Shown here: positions 1-7,291 of the stretch, one piece after another
How positions within the stretch are numbered: the stretch's first letter is position 1
Layout of the letters: every line of letters begins with the position of its first letter
Assembly: GCA_038322675.1 (NCBI GenBank)
Contig: JBBQGE010000008.1
Coordinates: 1 to 64,000, forward strand
Direction: 5' to 3'
Source of the DNA: TMP-7 sp038322675
GTDB lineage: Bacteria; Acidobacteriota; Terriglobia; Bryobacterales; Bryobacteraceae
Length of the DNA stretch: 64,000 nt
Made by a program: the position numbers and the translations under genes
The notes under the pieces: generated by a model
The model's database searches: none
Seen by the model: the letters and a program-made list of their open reading frames with translations, nothing else
What the model was told of the DNA's origin: nothing

Positions 1-123
1 CTGATGATCTTGTTTGCCGTGATGCTCCGCGGCAGCGCGATGAGCGTGGGCCGCCATGTCGTGCAACTCGGCGGCTCGCTGATGATTTTCGTAATGTGAT
101 CCGTTGTTGTAATGAGTGGACAT
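1..123 (-). CDS. Partial His/Ala-rich small protein (C-terminus outside window)
   Basis: Forty-one codons from an ATG at 121-123 run leftward off the window edge without a stop. The visible peptide is rich in His, Ala and Glu and contains the stretch HQRAAELHDMAAHAHRAAAE. This closely resembles the tail of the gene just upstream (QHELAARDHRTAAERNE), so the two are related or share a duplicated helical module. The start overlaps the stop of the upstream gene as TGATG, implying translational coupling. Function is unknown; similar short amphipathic His-rich proteins occur in stress-related contexts, but that link is from memory and not shown here. Confidence 0.6.
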   Translation of the reverse strand, partial: MSTHYNNGSHYENHQRAAELHDMAAHAHRAAAEHHGKQDHQ

Positions 124-716
124 CAAAGACTCTCTATCTGCCCGGATTTACTGTGGGCGTCTCTTGCAAGTTTGTAAGCGTGCTCGGCGTACTCCAGTGC
201 CCGTTCCAAATGCCAATTGCCAGTCGGGTTGTCACCTTTCTCATTGCGCTCCGCGGCAGTACGATGATCGCGTGCCGCCAACTCATGCTGTTCCGCGGCC
301 TTCCGATGGATTTCATGCACGGGTTCCTGCGTATGGAACGTTGACTCACCGTTCTGTTTAGATCCCTTCATTTCCTGTTTCTCCTGATCCTCCAGGCAAT
401 ATGGCGTCCAGGGAATTGCTTCCAGGCGGGCGGCCTCAATCTGGCGCCCACAGGCCACGCACTTGCCATAGGCGCCGTCTTCGATACGGCGCAAGGCGTC
501 CTGCACTTCTATCAGCGTCCGCGACGCCAGAGTGTCTTCTTCGAACGATTCAGATGTGCTCTGGGAGAAGGTGGCATCGTCCGTAGAATCCCTGACTTCA
601 GCTTCTCTCGAAACGCGCCCTTCTCCTTCGAGGCACGTGATAACCGATAGAAGATCGCGTCTTTTGTCGTGCAACCGCTCGTTGAGGTGTTTAATATTTG
701 TTGCAGGTGAAGACAT
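123..716 (-). CDS. DksA/TraR-like zinc-finger protein with helical C-terminal extension
   Basis: A 197-aa protein. Residues 1-80 are a helical DksA-like N-domain with an acidic segment. Residues 84-113 are a DksA/TraR finger with Cys86, Cys89 and Cys107 at canonical spacing (CxxC-x17-C), but the expected fourth cysteine is Asp110 (YCLED), so metal binding may be altered or lost. Residues 130-190 form an Ala/His/Glu-rich helical tail resembling the next gene downstream. DksA-family proteins bind in the RNA polymerase secondary channel and modulate stringent-type responses; whether this one does is inference. It is the first gene of a two-gene coupled unit. DksA-family membership is fairly secure; the role is not. 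Confidence 0.75.
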   Translation of the reverse strand: MSSPATNIKHLNERLHDKRRDLLSVITCLEGEGRVSREAEVRDSTDDATFSQSTSESFEEDTLASRTLIEVQDALRRIEDGAYGKCVACGRQIEAARLEAIPWTPYCLEDQEKQEMKGSKQNGESTFHTQEPVHEIHRKAAEQHELAARDHRTAAERNEKGDNPTGNWHLERALEYAEHAYKLARDAHSKSGQIESL

Positions 717-1057
717 AGAGTCCCATCGGAGCTAGGGCACCCAGCAGATTAACTCCAATTCCGCAATCCCACTCGCGTCGAAAATCACGTGCATGGACTG
801 AACCTCCTTCGATACCTGGCCAGTTGGCGATTGCCGGCCATCGATCAGCGGCTCTTCAACGCGTTGCTTTCAGGACGACCCAAATCCTTCGAGGATCTGG
901 CATTTTTGCGATCCTGCCAGGTATGTGGTCTTTTCCGTGGGCCGTCAGCAGAGAGCCCACAAGCCCACTCTAATGGAAGCATGGTCAAAACGCCGTCAAA
1001 AATCAGAAGACGTTCGAGTTTAGGGCTCTGCGGTATTGCGCGTTGAGCGCTGTCGGC
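717..1057. other. Intergenic stretch with no supported gene
   Basis: About 340 bases separate the DksA-like gene from the integrase remnant. An 85-codon plus-strand open frame at 789-1046 has no recognisable domain and no good ribosome binding site, and looks like chance. The stretch must hold the promoter of the leftward DksA-like gene, but I could not pick clear -35/-10 boxes. It may be leftover flanking DNA of the decayed integrated element. Confidence 0.4.
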
Positions 1058-1662
1058 TCAGAATGAAGTGGGACACGTCCATGCAAGTCCATGAAAGCTC
1101 AGTGGAGCTAGCGGCAGCTCTTTCGTGATCCCGCTCCTTCCATGGCGCTTAAGAAACTGCGCGACGATGACGGCGTTGTGCAGGATCGTATTGGACCCCA
1201 GGCCATGATCTTTTTTGAGGGCCACCACGAAACTCGTTAGATCGTCACCGGAGATCGCGTCGATCGAACTGCGGTCGCGAAGAACTCACCGAAGCGGTTG
1301 AGCACCGCTTCATATTTGCGATGAGTGTTGGGCTTTTTCAGCGCATCGATCTGCTCCAGGTATTTAGTGATGGCGACGTGCAACGCAGGTTTCTTGACAG
1401 TTTCGCCGGCTGCTTCAAACCCGGGAATACCCAGTTTGCGGCCTTCCAGTTCATGGTGCTTGCGCCGCTGTACCTCAAGTGCCTGAGCGGCGGTGACGCC
1501 CGCACTCACACGACGGCGAGTGCCACCCACGTACCACTCGACATAGTAGCGGCCATCGGCGATGGCGTTCCAGTCGTAGTTGCCTTTGGCATTGCGGGGG
1601 ATGGAAAACATCTTCCAGCGGCCGCCAATTTTGATGCGTTTGACGATGTTGACTCGCGACAA
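1058..1662 (-). pseudogene. Tyrosine recombinase (phage integrase) remnant, frameshifted and truncated
   Basis: The frame starting at 1662 encodes an N-terminal arm-binding region (WYVGGTRRRVSAGVTAAQAL) and the start of a SAM-like core-binding domain (YLEQIDALKKPNTHRKYEAV). It ends prematurely at 1237. In the shifted frame the domain continues (SSIDAISGDDLTSFVVALKK, then LHNAVIVAQFLKRHG) down to a stop at 1058. Restoring one G near 1257 (GCGACC to GCGGACC) joins the frames as FFADRSS. The catalytic domain (R, HxxR, Y) is absent, so the gene is dead by both frameshift and truncation. It sits 86 bp from a half tRNA-Gly, as expected for a tRNA-targeting integrative element. Confidence 0.85.
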
Positions 1663-1747
1663 AATGTCTCTCCTGCGAGCCGCATCTTAGCGGACAGCAT
1701 GGGAGACAGCACATGGTCTAAATGACAGAAAACAAAGAGGGTGGGTA

Positions 1748-1780
1748 GAAGCTGGCATTCTACCACTGAATTACTCGCGC
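1748..1780 (-). pseudogene. tRNA-Gly 5' half (acceptor strand, D-arm, anticodon 5' strand)
   Basis: On the minus strand this 33-nt stretch reads as a tRNA-Gly from position 1 into the anticodon loop: GCGCGAG acceptor strand, TA, an ATTC-AGTGGTAGA D-arm, then GCCAGC and TTC of the anticodon arm. Similarity stops at the anticodon. No matching 3' half (anticodon 3' strand, T-arm, acceptor) is visible anywhere to its left. It resembles bacterial tRNA-Gly(CCC) and sits immediately upstream of the integrase remnant, so it is best read as an attachment-site scar. Confidence 0.75.
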
Positions 1781-2031
1781 CCGAGCATTCCAGTGAAAGT
1801 ATCGCAGATTCGCCCATTCAAGTGCAAATACGAGAATCGTCCAACGCGCGATGAGCCTGAAGTGGCATGGTGATTCCACTGCGGGACAAGCCCGCGCTTC
1901 GCACCTGCGCGCAACAGACCATTGCACGACCCCGTGAGTTATGCGGCGCCCCGGCAGTCTATCGAAGCGCCTGCCACCCGGGTGGCACATGCGTCGCATC
2001 CGCCCGAAACCGCCCATTCGCCGGCTGTAAC
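1781..2031. other. Intergenic region with a perfect 16-bp palindrome
   Basis: No gene is supported here. A perfect palindrome, TGCCACCCGGGTGGCA, lies at 1972-1987, 45 nt beyond the stop of the leftward kinase gene. It lacks a following T-tract and a loop, so it is not a convincing terminator. It could be a protein-binding site or chance. Confidence 0.4.
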
Positions 2032-5000
2032 TCAGTGGCCAACTTGCTTGCGCGCATCGCGCGTGAGAGGATCGGTCGCGGACGGAGATCGCAGGGCGAG
2101 GAAGTTCTTGAACCAGTCCGTCGCGCCTTCCGTTCCAAGCCCCTTTCTCGCCAGCCCCGTGTAATAGAGCACCGGCGGAAAATAGTGGAACGATGGCTGA
2201 TCGTCCAAAAACACCGCCGCCGCTTCCCCCCGCCGTTTCATGCACACATCGAACTCCGTATCCGCCTCGGTGAACGCCCCGGCGCCGAGATACGCCCGGC
2301 CCAGACTCATCCGGCCTATCCACGTGTCGGCGATTTCCTTAGCGGCCTGAAACGTTCGGACCGCATCGCGATAATCCCCGTGCGCGTACTGGACCTCGCC
2401 CCGGATGAGTTTGCCGTACGCCTGTGGATCCTGCTCGAAGCGTTTCTCCAACTGATCGGCCAGCGCCAGCGCCTTTTTCTCCTTGCCGCACTTGATATAA
2501 ATCAGCGCAGCCGGATACAGGACGTTCTCGTCAGACCCGTTCTCCACCGCCTGGTCGGCCGCTCGCATAGCCATCGCCCGATTTCCGCTTTCCAACCAAG
2601 CCTCGCCCAGACTTACCCATTTAGGTGCCGACGGTCCCTTTTCCTTGCTGGCTAAGTCTGGCTCCAACGCCTTCTGCCATTCGCCGATCGCATCGGCGAG
2701 CCTTCCCTGATAGAGCGCCAGATCAGCCAAGCCGTAGGCTGCCTGAGTCGCCGCCGGCTGGCTCAGCGCCGCCAGTTGCTTGTAAGTCGCAGCGGCTTTG
2801 TCCGGCACTCCTTTCCCGATCTGCGACAGAGCCATGCAGATATAAGCCTTCTCAAAAGAAGGATTCATCTTCAATAAGTTCTGCGATTCCTGAATGGCTA
2901 CGTCGAATTCGCCGGCATACATCGCAAACCATCCGACGTTATTGAGTTGCAGCAAATTGTTAGGATATAACTCGACAGCACGCCGGCCCTGCTCCAGCGC
3001 AGCCGGCATATTGCGCTGGTAGAAGTAAGCGAGAGCCAGGTTCGCAATGCCTGCCGAATCGGACGGATACTGGTTCACCAATGCCCTATATTGCTCGGTG
3101 GCCTTATCGAAAGCACGCTCCAACAGGTAGTACCCACCGCGCGTGCGGTATTTCTCCCGAGCCGACATACGATCGATTTTCGACATGGCGAGCTTATACA
3201 TGGTCTCCGCATCCTGCCGCCGGCCCAGATTCGCCAAGGTCGCGGCCAGTCCCGCGTACGCGCGACCGAAATCCGGATCTAACTCGATGCTGCGCGAATA
3301 GGCCGCCAGAGCCTCATTCCACTGGCCCTTCCATTGCAATTCCTGAGCTAGCGCATATTGTTGCGAGGCCTCTAGCGATTTGGAAGAAAACGTCTCCGCC
3401 GCCGCGACTTGGGCACCTTTTGGCGTCGAATCTCCGAGTGCGTTGCGAATCCCGGCCGCCAGCCTGCCGACGACTTTCGGGATCGCCTGTTCATTCGGAG
3501 CTCCGTCCGATTCCTGGGTGATCACCTTGCCGTTGCCCGAATCCAGCGCCCGCGCCGTCACATCGTATCCCCCGCCATCGCGCTTAATGGAGCCCGAGAC
3601 AATAACTCCGATACCCTCCCGGCCAGCCACCAATCGCGCCGTTGCCTCATTCAAGGTGGGCGATTTTGTCAGCGTCTCCGCCACTTTCCGGGCCTGCCCG
3701 CGATTGTAGACGGTGATGAAGGATGCGTCTTCCAGAGCGGTGGAAAACATCGACTCGAGCGTTCCGTTGAACACGGGATTCCCGGTATTATTCGTAAAAT
3801 CCGTAAGGATCACCTTGACTGCTGGGTGCGGCCCCGTGGCAGGCGGATTCAGCACACGGTAGCCGGCCACGCCCGCGGCGATCACAGCAAGAACTGCGAC
3901 GCCGAGCAGTGCCCTGCGTGCGATGCCTGGCTTTTCGGGTTCCGCGGCTCGAATCCCCAGCCAGACTTCCAGATCGCGAACTAAGTCGCCGGCACTCTGA
4001 TACCGTTCCGCAGGGTCTAGTTTCGTACATCGGTCCACAATCCGGCCCAGACCTTCGGGGATATCTGGCGCTAACTCGCGCAAGGGCGTCAGTGGCTCAC
4101 TCGATCGTTCGGACAGTAGCTCCGTAAGGTTATTTGCCTTTGTCGGCACATCCCCGGTTAGCAGTTCGTAGAAAATCAGCCCGATCGTGAAAATGTCGGA
4201 CCGTTGATCGACAATGCCTCCCGACGTCTGCTCAGGCGACATGTACCGGGGCGTTCCTAACAGCGCGCCAACTCGCGTCAGATGCAGAGGTGCGTCCACC
4301 CGGTCAGCAGAGGAGGCAGGAATCAAACCCATACTCGCCGCCGAGTAGGCGATCCCAAAATCCATCACCGATACCCGGCCCTGCTGGTCGATCATGATGT
4401 TGGCCGGCTTCAGGTCGCGATGAACCACACCCTCCGCGTGCGCGGCCGCTAAACCGCTGCACGCCTGCAGCATGATCTCGGCGGTCTCGCGCGGTTCCAG
4501 CTTGCCCCGTTCCTCGAGCAAGTGCGTCAACTCGCGCCCTTCGATGTACTCCATGCTGATGAACCGGAGTCCATCCGCTACACCGAGGTCGTAAATCCGC
4601 ACCACGTTCCGATGCGTCACCTGCCGCGCCAGTATGAGTTCCTGGCGGAACCGGCGCAGGATATCCGGATTGTTCGCAAGCTCCGATCGGATCACTTTCA
4701 GCGCCACCAGGCGGTCCACTTCCCGGTCGCGAGCCCTCAACACCGCGCCCATTCCGCCTTCGCCCACCAGCGCCAGGATCTCGTAGCGGCCGCCCAGCAC
4801 CATACCCGGTGCTAGCGGGGCCGTTCCCGGTAACATCGGATTTGTTAGCGGACGCGACCAACCCTCGCCGGTTGGGGCGGGTCCCGCCACCTTGGCGTCG
4901 AGCGCAAGTGTCCGATCGTCGGGTCCAGTGACGAGAGTTTCCTGGGAGTCGATGTCCGGATCGGTACCCACGGGAGAATGGGTGCCACACGCCGGGCACT

Positions 5001-5073
5001 TGACTGCGGCCTCCGGAACCTGGGTTTTACACGTGGGGCAGAGCATGGCGCCCGTCCAAGGGGATAACTCCAT
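2032..5073 (-). CDS. Zinc-ribbon serine/threonine protein kinase with TPR repeats
   Basis: A 1013-aa membrane-anchored Hanks-type kinase. Residues 12-29 are a zinc ribbon (CPTC...CPAC). The kinase domain is about 97-370, with glycine loop GEGGMGAV, catalytic Lys126, HRDLKPAN at 218-225, DFG at 238-240 and TPRYMSPEQ in the activation segment. One transmembrane helix lies at about 386-407. The C-terminal half (about 570-950) consists of TPR-like helical repeats, presumably outside the cytoplasm. This architecture is common in Acidobacteriota and implies phosphorylation signalling with a protein-sensing module. An alternative start, Met10 at 5046, has a better-placed GGACGG upstream and begins directly at the zinc ribbon. 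The active-site residues are intact. Confidence 0.93.
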   Translation of the reverse strand: MELSPWTGAMLCPTCKTQVPEAAVKCPACGTHSPVGTDPDIDSQETLVTGPDDRTLALDAKVAGPAPTGEGWSRPLTNPMLPGTAPLAPGMVLGGRYEILALVGEGGMGAVLRARDREVDRLVALKVIRSELANNPDILRRFRQELILARQVTHRNVVRIYDLGVADGLRFISMEYIEGRELTHLLEERGKLEPRETAEIMLQACSGLAAAHAEGVVHRDLKPANIMIDQQGRVSVMDFGIAYSAASMGLIPASSADRVDAPLHLTRVGALLGTPRYMSPEQTSGGIVDQRSDIFTIGLIFYELLTGDVPTKANNLTELLSERSSEPLTPLRELAPDIPEGLGRIVDRCTKLDPAERYQSAGDLVRDLEVWLGIRAAEPEKPGIARRALLGVAVLAVIAAGVAGYRVLNPPATGPHPAVKVILTDFTNNTGNPVFNGTLESMFSTALEDASFITVYNRGQARKVAETLTKSPTLNEATARLVAGREGIGVIVSGSIKRDGGGYDVTARALDSGNGKVITQESDGAPNEQAIPKVVGRLAAGIRNALGDSTPKGAQVAAAETFSSKSLEASQQYALAQELQWKGQWNEALAAYSRSIELDPDFGRAYAGLAATLANLGRRQDAETMYKLAMSKIDRMSAREKYRTRGGYYLLERAFDKATEQYRALVNQYPSDSAGIANLALAYFYQRNMPAALEQGRRAVELYPNNLLQLNNVGWFAMYAGEFDVAIQESQNLLKMNPSFEKAYICMALSQIGKGVPDKAAATYKQLAALSQPAATQAAYGLADLALYQGRLADAIGEWQKALEPDLASKEKGPSAPKWVSLGEAWLESGNRAMAMRAADQAVENGSDENVLYPAALIYIKCGKEKKALALADQLEKRFEQDPQAYGKLIRGEVQYAHGDYRDAVRTFQAAKEIADTWIGRMSLGRAYLGAGAFTEADTEFDVCMKRRGEAAAVFLDDQPSFHYFPPVLYYTGLARKGLGTEGATDWFKNFLALRSPSATDPLTRDARKQVGH

Positions 5074-5085
5074 TATGAACCAACC

Positions 5086-5099
5086 GTTCTCACGAGAAC
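5086..5099. promoter_or_regulatory. Inverted repeat between divergent kinase and glycan genes
   Basis: GTTCTC-AC-GAGAAC is a perfect 6-bp dyad with a 2-nt centre. It lies 13 bp upstream of the kinase start and about 67 bp upstream of the rightward glycosyltransferase start. Its placement in a short divergent intergenic region suggests an operator. No regulator is identified. Confidence 0.4.
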
Positions 5100-5165
5100 A
5101 CTCTCTCTTGGATACGCGTTAAAATTCGGCACGACGGAATTCATACGATTCGGTAGAATCGGGGT

Positions 5166-6179
5166 TTGCCGGAACCGAGAGTCAGTATCGTCGTTCCATC
5201 ACTCCACGGCGGCGAGACGCTGTCGCAATGCCTGCAATCGCTCTCTGCGCAGACCTTCAGCGATTTCGAAACCATCGTGGTGGACAACAGCGGAACCCGC
5301 GCCGCATCGGTTGTGTCCCACGCATTCCCGGTTCGGATCATTGAGAACAGCACAAACACGGGCTTCGGAGCCGCCGTCAATCAGGGGATCCGCGCGTCAT
5401 CATCGCAATTTGTGGTGACGCTGAACGACGACACGATTGCGCATCCGGGCTTCCTCGATAGCCTTGTGGCCGCGGCAGAACAGCGGTACGAGATCGGTAT
5501 GTGCGCTCCGCAGATCCGGCTGTTCGGCGACGACCGCCTGGACTCGGCCGGCATGCTGCTGTGCCGCGACGGCAGTAGCAAACAGCGAGGTCATCTCGAA
5601 CCGCCCGCCTCGTACAAGCGCCTGCAACAAGTGCTGCTTCCCAGCGGATGCGCCGCGCTCTACCGCAGGGACATGTTGGACGAAATCGGACTCTTCGACG
5701 AGCGCTTCTTCCTCTACTGCGAAGACACCGACCTGGGGCTCCGCGGACGCTGGAAGCTGTGGGAGTGCATGTACGTGCCTGCCGCCATCGTCGAACATCG
5801 CTACTCGCTTTCGGCGGGAAGTGCGTCGGCACTCAAAGCCTACTACGTAGAACGGAACCGGCTCTTCGTCGCCTTCAAGAACTTCCCCGCGCGCGAACTG
5901 GCCGCAGTCCCATTTGTTTCGGCGCTACGCTATTTCTGGCACTCCGCTTTCCTCTTGAGTGGCCGCGGCAAGGCAGCCGCCTACGCCGGATCACCCGATG
6001 GCCATGCCGCCAGACTCCCCTGGTACGTGCTGCGCGCTTGGGCCGCGGTGTTCCCCGAACTGCCGCGCCTCCTCGCGGAACGGCGCGCCATCCAACGCGG
6101 GGCCCGCATGCAGACCCGCCAATTCCGCCGGCTCCTGTCCACCTACAGCATCAGCGCGCGCCGGGTGGCCGCTCTGTGA
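5166..6179 (+). CDS. GT2 family glycosyltransferase (rhamnosyltransferase-like)
   Basis: A 337-aa enzyme starting at TTG (5166) behind a GGGG ribosome-binding-like run. The GT-A fold shows RVSIVVPSLHGGETL at the nucleotide-binding start, the metal-binding LNDDT near residue 90, and CEDTDLGLRGR near residue 190, the catalytic-base ED pair typical of WbbL-like enzymes. It should transfer a sugar from a nucleotide-sugar to a lipid-linked or polysaccharide acceptor at the inner membrane. It is the first gene of a five-gene glycan cluster and overlaps the next gene by GTGA. Exact sugar and acceptor are unknown. Confidence 0.9.
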   Translation: MPEPRVSIVVPSLHGGETLSQCLQSLSAQTFSDFETIVVDNSGTRAASVVSHAFPVRIIENSTNTGFGAAVNQGIRASSSQFVVTLNDDTIAHPGFLDSLVAAAEQRYEIGMCAPQIRLFGDDRLDSAGMLLCRDGSSKQRGHLEPPASYKRLQQVLLPSGCAALYRRDMLDEIGLFDERFFLYCEDTDLGLRGRWKLWECMYVPAAIVEHRYSLSAGSASALKAYYVERNRLFVAFKNFPARELAAVPFVSALRYFWHSAFLLSGRGKAAAYAGSPDGHAARLPWYVLRAWAAVFPELPRLLAERRAIQRGARMQTRQFRRLLSTYSISARRVAAL

Positions 6180-6907
6180 TTCGTCCAGCAGCACCGGGCG
6201 ACGTCCTCATCATCATTCCAGCCTTCAACGAAGAGGCCGCCGTTGCCGGCGTCGTGCGCGAAGTACAAGCCACGATGCCCGGCACTCCCATCCTCGTCAT
6301 CGACGATTCTTCCGTCGACGGTACACGAACCGCCGCCCGCCATGCCGGCGCCGAAGTGCTGCCGATGCCGCACCACTTGGGACTCGGCGGCTGTGTCCAG
6401 GCCGGCTATCGTCTCGCGTTCGAACTCGGTTACGATTACGTCGTGCGCGTCGACGGCGATGGCCAGCACGACCCCGCGTATATCCCGGTCATCCTCGACG
6501 TACTCAAGACTTCGGACTGCGACATGGTCATCGGCTCCCGTTTCTATCAGCAACAGGGCGCCTACACCAACTGGGTCCGCGCCGCGGGAATCCAGTTGTT
6601 TCGGATGGTTCTCCGGCCCATCCTCGGCAAACCCGTCCACGACCCGACGTCGGGGTTCGTCGGCGTCAAGCGATCGGCCCTCGAAGTATTCAGTCGCAGT
6701 TTTCCGCTGGAGTACCCGGAGATCGAAGCCCTGGTCGTGTTGCAGCGCAAGCGATTCAAGTTTCAGGAGGTGCCGTGCCGGATGCGCCCGCGGCATGGTG
6801 GCCGAAGTTCCATCACAGCCGCTAAGTCGCTCTACTATATCCTGCATGTTCTGCTCGGCGTATTTGTGAATGTACTTCGCTTTGAGCGCCGGCGCCGCAA
6901 GACGTAA
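6176..6907 (+). CDS. GT2 family glycosyltransferase (dolichyl/polyprenyl-phosphate mannose synthase-like)
   Basis: A 243-aa protein starting at GTG (6176), overlapping the previous stop (GTGA). Motifs are LIIIPAFNEEAAVAGVV at the N-terminus, VIDDSSVDGT, and RVDGDGQHDP carrying the DxD metal-binding site. The C-terminus lacks the pair of membrane helices found in some family members. Such enzymes load a sugar onto polyprenyl phosphate. The next gene encodes a DUF2304 membrane protein, a frequent partner of this family, which suggests a sugar-lipid synthase and membrane accessory pair. Confidence 0.9.
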   Translation: MIRPAAPGDVLIIIPAFNEEAAVAGVVREVQATMPGTPILVIDDSSVDGTRTAARHAGAEVLPMPHHLGLGGCVQAGYRLAFELGYDYVVRVDGDGQHDPAYIPVILDVLKTSDCDMVIGSRFYQQQGAYTNWVRAAGIQLFRMVLRPILGKPVHDPTSGFVGVKRSALEVFSRSFPLEYPEIEALVVLQRKRFKFQEVPCRMRPRHGGRSSITAAKSLYYILHVLLGVFVNVLRFERRRRKT

Positions 6908-6919
6908 GGAGATTCCATC

Positions 6920-7291
6920 ATGTCCCACCTGATGAATGTTGTCACTGCGTTCAGCGTCATATTGCTTGTTGTTGTGCTGATTTCGGTCCGGCGTTCTCAT
7001 ATTCGCGTCGAATACTCGGTCAGTTGGATCGGGGCGGCGCTGACGTTGTTAGTTCTCTCGCGCGCTGCGCCTGTGCTCCACTGGTTCACCGAGGCACTGG
7101 GCGTCAGCAGCGCGCCGCTGGCGTTGATTATGATTGTATTTTGTGTTTTTCTCGGAGTATTCTTCCGTTTCTCGGTGGTGATCTCCGAACTGAAAGATGC
7201 CAACATCGCCGTGGCGCAACGCGTGGCCATCCTCGAGTACCATATCCAAGCATTGAATGAGCAAAACCAAGCGACGTCCAGCCGTTCCTGA
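6920..7291 (+). CDS. DUF2304 membrane protein
   Basis: A 123-aa protein with three hydrophobic segments at about 7-23, 35-52 and 65-84, ending in a short helical tail (QRVAILEYHIQALNEQN) likely to form a coiled coil. Length, topology and position directly after a DPM-type GT2 gene match DUF2304 proteins. The start has a strong AAGGAG ribosome binding site. Biochemical function is not established; a role as membrane partner of the upstream synthase is inferred from the neighbourhood. Confidence 0.8.
   Translation: MSHLMNVVTAFSVILLVVVLISVRRSHIRVEYSVSWIGAALTLLVLSRAAPVLHWFTEALGVSSAPLALIMIVFCVFLGVFFRFSVVISELKDANIAVAQRVAILEYHIQALNEQNQATSSRS

Noticed and set aside
789..1046. 85-codon open frame in the gap
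   Set aside because: No domain, no ribosome binding site, unusual composition; likely chance in GC-rich DNA.
1748..1780. Group I intron in tRNA-Gly anticodon
   Set aside because: Break at the anticodon is typical of tRNA introns, but no 3' half of the tRNA and no intron core were seen in the 1.7 kb to its left; an integrase lies there instead.
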